This document shows positions 24,318 to 32,823 of a DNA stretch of 64,000 bases, in pieces. The translations under genes were made by a program, and so were the position numbers. The notes below the pieces were generated by a model. That model had not been told where the DNA came from and made no database searches. It worked only from the letters and a program-made list of their open reading frames with translations. Each line of letters begins with the position of its first letter. Within the stretch, counting starts at the first letter, position 1. This DNA is from Chryseobacterium nepalense. GTDB taxonomy: Bacteria > Bacteroidota > Bacteroidia > Flavobacteriales > Weeksellaceae. The DNA is taken from the NCBI RefSeq assembly GCF_023195755.1, contig NZ_CP096203.1:2418001-2482000 (forward strand), read 5' to 3'.

Positions 24318-25664
24318 ATGAATCCAATGACCGCCAATATTAAAAATCTTTTCAGATTGAAACCTGTTCCTGCAGACAATCCGAAAAATGAACCTGTAAA
24401 ATTCGAGATTGAATCCAACACTGAATCTGCGGAGGAAAGCAGGAGAAGGACCTATCATGAATCCGGATACAGGGACAGCTCCAGAAACAACGGAAATCAT
24501 ACGGCTTTATCAATTTGCCTCGATGCCATTTATTCTAAATTTCAGAATGAAGAAAAAGAGCTGGGCGACAAACAGCATAAACTGAAAGAACCTTATCTCA
24601 ATGAGCAGAAGAATAAAGAAACTGAAATCAAAGGTCTTACCGTATCGCTGGACAATAAAGAGGATCAGCTGAAAAAAATAGGTGAAGATATCGAAGCAGT
24701 ACAGGAAACCATCGAAAAAATAAAATTTGAGATCAATGATCTTCCAAGAAATCCTGAAAGCTATAATGTAAAAGCTACAAAAGGGGCATCAACGAAGTTT
24801 TGGATAGGGCTGATTATCTTAATTCCCATCAGTCTTTACCTGTTCGCATTTTATATTTCCACGTCCTACTCTGCGTTTTTTAAAAATTTTGATGCCAATA
24901 ATAACATCATCCAAAGTGTCTTGGATGCACAGGCATTCAACAAAGCATGGGCAGAAGGTCCTCTGGAAGGAGCTTTTGTTACCCTGATTCCTTTTGTATT
25001 TCTGGGTTTGGGATATTTGATCCATATGTTTGGTGAAAACAAAAACTTCGTTAATTACGCTAAAGTTGCACTCCTCTTTATGATCACCTTCGTGTTCGAT
25101 GCCATTCTGGCGTATGAAATTGAATCAAAACTATATGAGCTTAACAGAACGTTCAATTCTCCTCCGTTCGATCTTTCCATTGCATTTACCAAAAATCAGT
25201 TTTGGGGAATTATCTTCGCCGGATTCATTGTATATATTATATGGGGGCTTGTATTTGATTTCGTGATGAAAGAGCATAAAGAAAAAGACAAAATAAAACA
25301 CGAACAGACCAAGAGACAAAAAGATATCCTGATTCACAAAGAAAAAATAGGAGATCTTGAGAAACAGAAAGAAGAAGTACGTCAGGGCATAGGAAGCATC
25401 AAAGAACTTATTGCGAAAGCAAAAGGCAGGATTGAAGAGCTTCAGAACATTATTGACGGAACCATTATTCCCACCAAAGATTATAAACTCTACGCTTCCG
25501 AATATATGCAAGGATGGATTACGTTTATTAATGAAAAGCTTGTGGTTTCTTACCCCATAAAGCAGGAAATGATTGAAGAATGCAAAAAGCAATACACCTA
25601 TAACCTCAATAAAGTAGGTGCAAATTCGGAAAGTCAAAATACGGTTTACATGTCTGTACTATAA
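24318..25664 (+). CDS. Coiled-coil/four-helix membrane protein of unknown function
   Basis: 448 residues. A charged N-terminus is followed by a long coiled coil (about 70-145, KEKELGDKQHKLKE to EKIKFEINDL). Four membrane helices follow (about 155-177, 212-238, 243-265, 290-315), then a second coiled coil (about 320-375, KEKIGDLEKQKEEVRQGIG) and a C-terminal segment. Symmetric coiled coils flanking membrane helices suggest a scaffold that oligomerises in the inner membrane. No catalytic or channel motif is visible and I cannot name a family. It starts 3 nt after the TerB-like gene and ends 11 nt before the vWA-like gene. Confidence 0.8.
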   Translation: MNPMTANIKNLFRLKPVPADNPKNEPVKFEIESNTESAEESRRRTYHESGYRDSSRNNGNHTALSICLDAIYSKFQNEEKELGDKQHKLKEPYLNEQKNKETEIKGLTVSLDNKEDQLKKIGEDIEAVQETIEKIKFEINDLPRNPESYNVKATKGASTKFWIGLIILIPISLYLFAFYISTSYSAFFKNFDANNNIIQSVLDAQAFNKAWAEGPLEGAFVTLIPFVFLGLGYLIHMFGENKNFVNYAKVALLFMITFVFDAILAYEIESKLYELNRTFNSPPFDLSIAFTKNQFWGIIFAGFIVYIIWGLVFDFVMKEHKEKDKIKHEQTKRQKDILIHKEKIGDLEKQKEEVRQGIGSIKELIAKAKGRIEELQNIIDGTIIPTKDYKLYASEYMQGWITFINEKLVVSYPIKQEMIEECKKQYTYNLNKVGANSESQNTVYMSVL

Positions 25665-25675
25665 AAACTTATGCT

Positions 25676-26566
25676 ATGAAAAAACTACTCTATACTGTAA
25701 TGGCTTCCGTATTATTGATTGCGTGCGGAAAACCCAAAGATCCCGTATCACAAACCATTAATTCTGTAGATACCAAGAACATAAAAGACCTGAATATAAG
25801 TATCCTGATTGACCTTTCAGACAGAATTGATCCTCAGAAAAATGCCAATCCTACCATGGAATATTTTCAGCGAGATATTGAATATATAAAAGCTATTGAT
25901 AAAGGATTTCTGGATCATATCAAAACGAAAAAAATGATTCAGCTTAATGACCAGATGCAGGTATTCTTCAATCCTGAGCCTTCAGATCCTAAAATGAATG
26001 AGCTTACCAAAACCCTCAAAGTTTCTTTCGACAGGAATACTACGAAAGACAATATTGATAAGGTTGAAAAAACCTACTCATCACTGCCGTCGCAGATTTA
26101 TCAGTCGGCAATACAGGATAAAAAATATATCGGTTCGGATATCTGGGAATTCTTTAAAAACAAAGTAAAAGATTATTGCATTAAAGATAATCACAGAAAT
26201 ATTCTTTTCATTCTTACCGATGGATATATATATCATAAAGATTCCAAATTTTCAGAAGGTAAAATGACATCTTACCTTACTCCTGAACTTATTAAATCTT
26301 TAAAACTTACTGCTTCAGATTATAAATCCAGGATCCAGTCTGAAAAATTAGGTTTTATTAAAGCCAGCGACGACCTTGACAATCTTGAGGTAATTGTACT
26401 GGGAATAAACCCTGTAAAAGGAAACCCATTCGAGGAAGATGTCATCAAAGAATACTGGGAAAACTGGTTCAAGGAAATGAAAATCAAAAACTATCAGATT
26501 AAATCCGCCGATCTCCCTTCTAATCTGGAACCGATTATCTTAAAGGTAATTTCCGGGAAAAGCTAA
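25676..26566 (+). CDS. Lipoprotein with divergent von Willebrand A-like domain
   Basis: 296 residues. Lipobox Cys17 (SVLLIAC). The mature domain resembles a vWA/Rossmann fold: strand ISILIDLSDRID (Asp46-Leu-Ser-Asp49, a degenerate MIDAS D-x-S-x-S), central HRNILFILTDGYIYH (about 170-185, second metal-site Asp), and a later strand NLEVIVLGINP. The third MIDAS serine is not clear, so metal binding may be altered. Periplasmic, membrane-anchored. Last gene of the operon; a hairpin with T-run follows at 26589-26656. Confidence 0.78.
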   Translation: MKKLLYTVMASVLLIACGKPKDPVSQTINSVDTKNIKDLNISILIDLSDRIDPQKNANPTMEYFQRDIEYIKAIDKGFLDHIKTKKMIQLNDQMQVFFNPEPSDPKMNELTKTLKVSFDRNTTKDNIDKVEKTYSSLPSQIYQSAIQDKKYIGSDIWEFFKNKVKDYCIKDNHRNILFILTDGYIYHKDSKFSEGKMTSYLTPELIKSLKLTASDYKSRIQSEKLGFIKASDDLDNLEVIVLGINPVKGNPFEEDVIKEYWENWFKEMKIKNYQIKSADLPSNLEPIILKVISGKS

Positions 26567-26588
26567 AAACACAATTACTATATCACCT

Positions 26589-26656
26589 AAACCATTTAAA
26601 GAATTAGAATGACAACCTTGGTGGTAAAGATGTTTTCATTTAAATGGTTTTTATTT
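26589..26656 (+). terminator. Terminator-like inverted repeat at the end of the operon
   Basis: AAACCATTTAAA (26589-26600) pairs perfectly with TTTAAATGGTTT (26639-26650), followed by TTATTTT. The loop is long (38 nt) and itself contains CAACCTTGGTGG. It sits 22 nt after the stop of the vWA-like gene. Confidence 0.5.
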
Positions 26657-26665
26657 TAAAATGTC

Positions 26666-26829
26666 AGTTTAGACTTAAACTGACTTTTGATTTAATTTAA
26701 ACTGACAGATTAAACTCAAAAAGATTTGTGTTTTAGTTTAAACCGGGAGTTTAGACTTAAACAAACTTCTGATTTAATTTAAACTGACAGATTAGACTAA
26801 AACAGATTCATGTGAGCGCTTAATCTGCT
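26666..26829. repeat. Imperfect tandem repeat, period 82 bp, with internal palindromes
   Basis: Unit 1 is 26666-26747 and unit 2 is 26748-26829. Both begin AGTTTAGACTTAAAC and share a 22-base core (ATTTAATTTAAACTGACAGA and on) at the same offset; their ends have diverged. The left edge of unit 1 forms a perfect inverted repeat (26663-26671 with 26676-26684). The whole stretch 26567-26919 has no gene; beyond the repeat it holds only the terminator described separately. Confidence 0.7.
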
Positions 26830-26882
26830 AGATTAAATTAAATCAGATTCCTTTGAGGGTATGATTTGAATACTTAAAGCTT

Positions 26883-26920
26883 AAATAAAAAGCGAAGAAA
26901 ATATTTCTCCGCTTTTATTT
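26883..26920. terminator. Bidirectional terminator between the repeat tract and the META lipoprotein gene
   Basis: An AAATAAAA..GCG arm pairs with CGC..TTTTATTT around a short AT loop. A-tract and T-tract flank the stem, so it can act in both directions. It directly follows the stop of the minus-strand gene at 26920. Confidence 0.65.
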
Positions 26921-27375
26921 TAATCCCAGTCGGCTGCAATAAATTCCATTTGATTTCCGTCATCATCAGAAAGTGTAAGAACATGTCCTTTTACAGAGTA
27001 ATTTGTCATATTCCTGAACGCTTTAGAGAAATCCGTTTCCAGTTTCATATCCTGGCAGGCTTTCAGAGTAGACCCGATCTCTGATATTTTTACACCGCCG
27101 TCATTCTTAAACTCAGAAGTAAAGAACATACTGTTGCAGCCCATGAATGCTGTTCCTTTAATTTTTCCTTTCTCCTGCTTTTCCGTGAGGTTAATTTTTG
27201 CATTTTTTGCGATCAGATCAGATTTGGAATAGGCCCCGAAAGTGATAAGCATCCATTCCCTGTGAACCGGCGAATGAAGGTCGGTGTTTTGTGATGTATT
27301 GCTGTTTACAACATGACAATTCAGTAATATTCCTGAAAATAAAACACACAAAACCGAAATGAATATTGTTTTCAT
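26920..27375 (-). CDS. META-domain lipoprotein (HslJ-like)
   Basis: 151 residues with a lipobox (FSGILLNC, Cys20). The META domain spans about 37-150: REWMLITFGA, then GKIKGTAFMGCNSMFFTSEF..GGVKISEIGSTLKACQ, and a final MEFIAADW strand. This is the HslJ/META fold, found in envelope proteins tied to motility or heat and novobiocin resistance in other bacteria; biochemical function is not established. Location is the periplasmic face of a membrane. It is divergent from the DPP7 gene with a short shared upstream region. Confidence 0.88.
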   Translation of the reverse strand: MKTIFISVLCVLFSGILLNCHVVNSNTSQNTDLHSPVHREWMLITFGAYSKSDLIAKNAKINLTEKQEKGKIKGTAFMGCNSMFFTSEFKNDGGVKISEIGSTLKACQDMKLETDFSKAFRNMTNYSVKGHVLTLSDDDGNQMEFIAADWD

Positions 27376-27462
27376 AGGCGTTTGAAATCCAATTTCATAC
27401 CATTCCGGGTCCAGAATACGGTAAAAATTAGTAAATTAGCGACACAAAAATTATTTTATAAA

Positions 27463-29664
27463 ATGAAAAGAATACTTCTACTATTCACTTTCCTTTTAAG
27501 TTTTGCGCAAATGAGGGCAGACGAAGGGATGTGGTTGTTAATGCTTGTTAAAAGACTCAATGGTGTCGATATGCAGAAAGAAGGGCTGCATCTTACACCG
27601 GAAGAAATTTATTCCGTGAATAATTCCAGCTTAAAAGATGCCATCGTAAGCTTCGGAGGATTCTGTACGGGAGAAATTGTTTCCGGACAGGGCCTTATCT
27701 TCACCAATCACCATTGTGGTTACGGCGCGGTAGCAGCAGCTTCCACTCCGGAAAAAGATTATTTAAAGAACGGATTCTGGGCGATGAAACAGAAAGACGA
27801 ATTCAATGCTAAAGATCTTTATGTGAGATTTTTAGTAAGAATGGATGATGCTACGCAAAGAATCAATTCAAAACTCAACAACAACATGTCCGCTGCAGAA
27901 AGAAAAGCAGTGATCGATGCTGAAACCAAAGCGATCCAGTCTGAAAATTCTGAAAACGGAAAATATACAGTAGTCGTAAGAGATTTCTTCAACGGAAACG
28001 AATTTTACTATTTCGTGTACCAGGATTATAAAGATATCAGATTGGTAGGTGCACCGCCTTCCGCATTAGGAAAATTCGGTGGCGATACTGATAACTGGGA
28101 ATGGCCGAGACACACTGCAGATTTCACGGTATTCAGAGTGTATGCAGATGCTGCCGGAAACCCTGCAGAATATTCTCCAAGCAACGTTCCTTTAAAACCT
28201 AAACATTTCCTTCCTGTTTCCCTTAAAGGAGTAAAACCGGGAGACTTCTCCATGATCTTAGGATACCCGGGAAGAACAAACCGTTACCTGACTTCTTACG
28301 GAATCCAGCAGATGGTAGGAAAAGATTATCCGGCATGGGTAGAAGCGTCTAAGCTAGCGATGGACGTGATGAAGAAATACATGGATAAAGATAAAGGAAC
28401 TCAGCTGAATTATGCTTCTCAATATGCTTCTGTAGCCAACTACTGGAAAAACAGACAGGGAACTATCGATGCCGTAATCAAAAATGGAACGATCACCGAC
28501 AAGCAAAAGGTAGAAGAAAGATTTAAAACATGGGCGCTGCAACCGGAAAATATTGCCGAGTACGAAACCGTTTTAGAAGATATCGGTATTTATTACAAGC
28601 AGACTTCAGACAGAAACGTTGAGAGAATGTATATGTCCCAGCTTTCAAGAAATGCCAAGTATTTCACTTTGGCATTACAAGTAGGAAGCGTACTTAAAGC
28701 GTATGCAGATCAGGATATGAAAGGCAGACTTGCCATGAAACCTAAAGTGGATGCCGCTTTGAAAAGCGCTTATGAAAATATCAACACCAAGCTTGAAGGT
28801 GAAATGCTGAACTCTATGGTCAACCTTTACCAGACCAGAGTAAACAAAGATGTAGCATCTGAAACCATCATGGGTCTTGATGCGAATAACCTTTCCAATA
28901 TTGCCTATTCTTCAATCTTCGCCAACAAAACATCCGCAACCAACTTCGTGCTGAATCCGGATAAATTAAAACTGGATGCAGATCCGCTTTGGAAAATTGC
29001 GAACGGATTGGTTGCAGACCAGAGAGCTTCTGCAGAAAGATTCGTGAAGATTGATGATAATTTTGCTAAAAACAACAGATTATTCTTAGCAGGATTGATG
29101 AAGGCTATGCCTGAAAAGAAATTCTACCCGGATGCGAATTCTACGATGAGACTTACATACGGAACAGTAGATACATTACCTATCAGAACTGACAGAAACT
29201 ATTTCGGTATTACAGATAACTATTATACTGACATGACCGGTCTTGTAGGAAAATACAAGAAAGGTGATGAAGAATTTGATCTTCCACAGAGAGTGATCGA
29301 CCTTTACAACCTTAAAGATTTCGGTCAGTATGCCGATGCTAAAGGATACATGCCGGTTAACTTCCTTTCCAACAACGATATTACAGGAGGTAACTCCGGT
29401 TCACCGGTAATTGACGGAGACGGAAACCTTATCGGTATCGCATTCGACGGAAACAGTGAAGCATTAAGCGGAGACATCGTTTTTGAACCGGAATGGCAGA
29501 AAACTATCAACGTAGACGTTCGTTTCGTTCTTTGGACGATTGACAAATATGCCGGAGCAAGAAGATTAATCGACGAATTACAATTGGTAAGAGACGAAAA
29601 CACGCCTGCAGATACCAAAACAAAAATGCCTAAAGCAACACCTGCTAAAGGAAAAAGAAAATAA
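27463..29664 (+). CDS. Dipeptidyl-peptidase 7-type serine protease (family S46)
   Basis: From the ATG at 27463 (MKRILLLFTF) 733 residues with a signal peptide (about 1-19). Triad regions: TNHHCGYGA (His83/84), RHTADF (Asp220) and GGNSGSPV (Ser645). S46 enzymes release dipeptides from peptide N-termini in the periplasm, feeding amino-acid use in Bacteroidetes. The S1 position is Gly in AFDGNSEALSGD, where acidic-specific DPP11 has Arg, so a DPP7-type preference for hydrophobic P1 residues is predicted. A frame extension upstream to 27382 adds 27 residues lacking signal-peptide character and is not used. A strong terminator follows the stop. Confidence 0.95.
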   Translation: MKRILLLFTFLLSFAQMRADEGMWLLMLVKRLNGVDMQKEGLHLTPEEIYSVNNSSLKDAIVSFGGFCTGEIVSGQGLIFTNHHCGYGAVAAASTPEKDYLKNGFWAMKQKDEFNAKDLYVRFLVRMDDATQRINSKLNNNMSAAERKAVIDAETKAIQSENSENGKYTVVVRDFFNGNEFYYFVYQDYKDIRLVGAPPSALGKFGGDTDNWEWPRHTADFTVFRVYADAAGNPAEYSPSNVPLKPKHFLPVSLKGVKPGDFSMILGYPGRTNRYLTSYGIQQMVGKDYPAWVEASKLAMDVMKKYMDKDKGTQLNYASQYASVANYWKNRQGTIDAVIKNGTITDKQKVEERFKTWALQPENIAEYETVLEDIGIYYKQTSDRNVERMYMSQLSRNAKYFTLALQVGSVLKAYADQDMKGRLAMKPKVDAALKSAYENINTKLEGEMLNSMVNLYQTRVNKDVASETIMGLDANNLSNIAYSSIFANKTSATNFVLNPDKLKLDADPLWKIANGLVADQRASAERFVKIDDNFAKNNRLFLAGLMKAMPEKKFYPDANSTMRLTYGTVDTLPIRTDRNYFGITDNYYTDMTGLVGKYKKGDEEFDLPQRVIDLYNLKDFGQYADAKGYMPVNFLSNNDITGGNSGSPVIDGDGNLIGIAFDGNSEALSGDIVFEPEWQKTINVDVRFVLWTIDKYAGARRLIDELQLVRDENTPADTKTKMPKATPAKGKRK

Positions 29665-29684
29665 TCTTTATTGATATAATTTTT

Positions 29685-29716
29685 AAAACCGCAAAAGTTC
29701 TTTTGCGGTTTTTTGT
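29685..29716 (+). terminator. Intrinsic terminator after the DPP7 gene
   Basis: AAAACCGCAAAAG (29685-29697) pairs with CTTTTGCGGTTTT (29700-29712) over a minimal loop, followed by T's. Strong by eye. Confidence 0.85.
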
Positions 29717-29754
29717 TTTTTAATGAATAAATTAGCTCTAAAATTTTATTCCTG

Positions 29755-30231
29755 ATGAAACCTCAGCCTATCCAATTCAACGCTGTTATTAAGCAACACG
29801 GCACCATGAATGCCGCTTTTGTGGAATTTCCTTTTTCCACCGAGGAACTGTTTAACAAAAAAGGCCAGGTGAAAATCAAAGCCCTCTTCGATGACAAAGT
29901 AGAATACCGCGGAAGCCTTGCCAAAATGAAATCCGACTGCCACATGCTGGGCCTCACCCAGGAAATAAGGAAACAACTTGGAAAGAATTTCGGTGATGAA
30001 ATTTCTGTCAGCCTCACTGAAGATAAAGAAGAAAGAACCGTGGAAATAGCCGATGATATTCTTACCGTCTTTAATGAAAACCACGAAGCAAAAGCTCTTT
30101 TCGATAAGATGAGCTATACGCACCGTAAAGAATACATCCGCTGGATCAACGAAGCCAAAAAACCCGAAACCCGCGAAAACAGGAAAGTCAAAATGATAGA
30201 GATGATTTTGGAGGGGAAGAAGGGAGTTTAG
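29755..30231 (+). CDS. DUF1905/YdeI-family protein
   Basis: 158 residues. The N-terminal DUF1905 barrel (about 5-95) contains FNAVIKQH..AAFVEFPFSTEELF and YRGSLAKM. The C-terminal helical domain (about 100-150) shows FNENHEAKALFDKMSYTHRKEYIRWINEAKKPETRENR, the YdeI/OmpD-associated motif. Such two-domain proteins are cytoplasmic and of unclear biochemical role; the C-terminal domain has been linked to bacteriocin and peptide resistance. Monocistronic, with the DPP7 terminator just upstream. Confidence 0.9.
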   Translation: MKPQPIQFNAVIKQHGTMNAAFVEFPFSTEELFNKKGQVKIKALFDDKVEYRGSLAKMKSDCHMLGLTQEIRKQLGKNFGDEISVSLTEDKEERTVEIADDILTVFNENHEAKALFDKMSYTHRKEYIRWINEAKKPETRENRKVKMIEMILEGKKGV

Positions 30232-30333
30232 GTTATTAATTAATATCTTAAATTAGTTGATCATTAGTTTATTCCATCTTTTAGTATAAATAACTACATA
30301 AGTTTAAAATATAATAATTGTTAATAAAAATAA

Positions 30334-30355
30334 CCTTGACTGTTACTGGTCAAGG
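30334..30355 (-). terminator. Intrinsic terminator after the DUF6705 gene
   Basis: CCTTGAC (30334-30340) pairs with GTCAAGG (30349-30355). Read on the minus strand it is followed by TTATTTTTATT. It lies 18 nt after the stop at 30373. Confidence 0.75.
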
Positions 30356-30372
30356 CTAATTTAAGAACTTTC

Positions 30373-30936
30373 TTATTGCTTTGTAAATATTAAATCTTTT
30401 GTTTCAGGTAAATAAATTGTTGTGTCAAGATTGTTTGGACAACTTTGCGATGTAGTTGATATATCATCAGGACGATATTCCCAAGAGATTTGAGTTGCAT
30501 TTATCTTCTTTAAATAAATGTCTCCCCATCCCACATGACAATTTGTGCCAGTATAAATAAACTGCAATGCGTTCTTAGCTGGCCGCATTTTAAAACTATA
30601 AAATTCAATATTTGAATTATTATTTTGAGTATCTTGTAAAGTTGCCCCCGAAGAATTCTTAACTATATATTTTACTATTAAAGCGTCCATATAATAACTT
30701 TTCTGGGCACTATTTTCCAACTTATCTTGTTGTTTAGTAATATATAGGATAATTTCATTACCATTAAAATTTGCCTTATAAGTTCCTATATACTGCGCTA
30801 ACTCATTATTTGTATCTTTAATATGGGCACCATTAGGAATATCTGCAAAAGGAGTATTTAAAGGAAGTGTCTGCGCAGAACATGATACTGTACTAATAAT
30901 TAAGCCTATTAATGTTTTAAGATATATTGTTTTCAT
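30373..30936 (-). CDS. DUF6705-like secreted protein
   Basis: 187 residues with a signal sequence; STVSC gives a possible lipobox Cys19, or cleavage after CSAQ. The pattern TPFADIPNGAHIKDTNNELAQYIGTYKANFNGNEIILYITKQ matches my recollection of DUF6705 (x-D-x-x-N-E-L-x-x-Y-x-G-T-x-K). The remainder is beta-rich, ending near IYLPETKDLIFTK. It immediately follows the JAMM-like lipoprotein gene (22 nt), suggesting a functional pair, perhaps effector and guard, though nothing in the sequence proves this. AT-rich relative to the neighbouring housekeeping genes. Confidence 0.75.
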   Translation of the reverse strand: MKTIYLKTLIGLIISTVSCSAQTLPLNTPFADIPNGAHIKDTNNELAQYIGTYKANFNGNEIILYITKQQDKLENSAQKSYYMDALIVKYIVKNSSGATLQDTQNNNSNIEFYSFKMRPAKNALQFIYTGTNCHVGWGDIYLKKINATQISWEYRPDDISTTSQSCPNNLDTTIYLPETKDLIFTKQ

Positions 30937-30958
30937 ATTTTATTTTTATAAATTACTA

Positions 30959-32575
30959 TTAAGGACATGGTGTTGCTGTTATTGTGCCAGCACTATCTTG
31001 TGTTACATTATATACAATGCCACTATTTTCTATTCGTTGTAGAACAACTTTTCCTGTAAGTCCCATATTTTGCAATGTATTAAAGAATAGTTTCTCTAAT
31101 CCTTTTTCGTTTAAATCTCCTAAACTGTTGCTATAAGTTGTCCCACTTATATATGGATCAACCAAATCACTCGCTGTTTTTCGATAGTCTATGATAAACT
31201 GTGTCATTTGCGTGGGGGAATATACAAAATTTCCTAACTCCGAGCCAGTTCCAGAATAACGTATTACATAATGTACATATTTGATGCCCCCAGAACATGA
31301 GCTGCATGATTCAGCAGCTATCATTCCATAATAGGCATTTCCAACACCATCATTTACACTTTGTGCTGCTGCAAATCCAAATAATGTATCTACAATATCT
31401 GGTGGAGAAACCATATGAATGCCTGTTGCGGTATGATTATGATAGCCACCATAACCATTTATTACATTGTTGTACACAACTTGATGGGCTGAGTTTACAT
31501 CTGCTGGAACTACTGTACCGTCCTTATTTTCTTTAAATCCAATTTCACCTGTAGTTGGATTAGTTAAAGTTAATGCTGCATTGGCCTTTACATTTGCAAT
31601 ACCTTGCTGAACATTTGGTCTTGCTAACATATCATTTGTTTTTTGGCACGGATCATCAAGAGTTGGTAAATCTGTATTTCCATTATTGTTGCAGCCTGTC
31701 AGCATTCTATAAAATGGTTTATTACCCCCTGTTAGAGCACAAGGATCTTTTGGAGGAGCTCCTCCTGAGCCAGGTGTCCCACCACCTCCTCCTCCGCAGC
31801 CAGGTCCACAACTTGGAGCTGATGGATAGAAAGTAGTAGGATCATCCACCCAGTCTACGGTATTAGCACACGATTTCCACACGTGACATTTACCTTGATG
31901 CTGGCAATTATTATAATCACAAGTCAACAACGTGCAGCCATTTACGCAAACGTGCATTGTTGCACATAAAGATCCGTATATAAATTTGCCGTTATTCATG
32001 CTCTCTTTTGTTACTTCCACAATATTCAGTCTATTATATTCTGCACTGCCTTTATATAGATCAGTTGGAAGATTTGTAAACTCTTGTTGTTTAAAACATA
32101 AAAAGTCCATTTCTATAAAAGTATCCATCAAAAATCTTCTTTTGTCAGCGGGATAATCAGTATTGTAAGTATATATTTTTAAGTAATCATTAGTAAAATT
32201 TCTTAAGACAGATACTTTATTATTTTCATCGACTGTAACCAGTATTAACGAGCTAAGACTGATGTTATCCGATGAAAGAGGTACATATAATACTGCCTTA
32301 TCATCAACGTCTAATACCTGCATTTTCTCCCACAATGGCATACCCTCTTGATCAGGTATCGTTGAAAGAAAGTCTGTTTCCCTGTTGTAAGTTTCTAAAA
32401 TATTCACGTAATCAATACCTGCTTTAGAATAGAGATTTGATTGGTGCTTAAAAAAATCAGCATTGTTTCTTTGGGGATTAGCTTCATCTTTTGCCAGGTC
32501 TTCGTTTCGACATGAGTATGAAATTATACTCAAGGTTATCAATAGCGATAACCATAGGAAAAATTTGTTTTTCAT
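30959..32575 (-). CDS. Lipoprotein with C-terminal JAMM/MPN-like metalloprotease motif
   Basis: 538 residues. Lipobox Cys22 (IISYSC). The middle is Cys-rich (about 204-260) and ends in a polyglycine linker (260-272). The C-terminal domain (about 310-538) contains GGYHNHTATGIHMVSPPDI: His379-x-His381, Ser390 and Asp393, with Glu344 (GEIGF) upstream. This resembles the JAMM/MPN signature E..HxHx7SxxD, with one extra residue between H and S. Related flavobacterial proteins share the GYHNHT..SPxDI block. Exposed, membrane-anchored isopeptidase-like activity is an inference. Codon use and AT content suggest a variable gene. Confidence 0.72.
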   Translation of the reverse strand: MKNKFFLWLSLLITLSIISYSCRNEDLAKDEANPQRNNADFFKHQSNLYSKAGIDYVNILETYNRETDFLSTIPDQEGMPLWEKMQVLDVDDKAVLYVPLSSDNISLSSLILVTVDENNKVSVLRNFTNDYLKIYTYNTDYPADKRRFLMDTFIEMDFLCFKQQEFTNLPTDLYKGSAEYNRLNIVEVTKESMNNGKFIYGSLCATMHVCVNGCTLLTCDYNNCQHQGKCHVWKSCANTVDWVDDPTTFYPSAPSCGPGCGGGGGGTPGSGGAPPKDPCALTGGNKPFYRMLTGCNNNGNTDLPTLDDPCQKTNDMLARPNVQQGIANVKANAALTLTNPTTGEIGFKENKDGTVVPADVNSAHQVVYNNVINGYGGYHNHTATGIHMVSPPDIVDTLFGFAAAQSVNDGVGNAYYGMIAAESCSSCSGGIKYVHYVIRYSGTGSELGNFVYSPTQMTQFIIDYRKTASDLVDPYISGTTYSNSLGDLNEKGLEKLFFNTLQNMGLTGKVVLQRIENSGIVYNVTQDSAGTITATPCP

Positions 32576-32823
32576 GGATTATTAATTTTTAATATTTAAT
32601 AAATTATCATCTGTTGTAAAACATCCTATAATTTATATTGACAAAACGCTAAGCCTATAAGCTTTATTGTTTGGTATAATTGATTTCATTAACTATAATA
32701 TTAAATTGTGAATGTCGCAAAATCGCACTATACAGTTCAACTTAGAAATCGAGTGATATGCCAGAACAAACTTATTTATTTCTAAACTACTTTTAAATTA
32801 AGGTTAATATCTTTAATCCAATA

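Noticed and set aside
25131..25637. 168-codon Phe-rich minus-strand frame
   Set aside because: Antisense of the coiled-coil gene; the Phe content reflects Lys/Glu codons on the real strand.
26666..26829. CRISPR array
   Set aside because: Only two imperfect units of 82 bp, no spacers of uniform length and no cas genes nearby.
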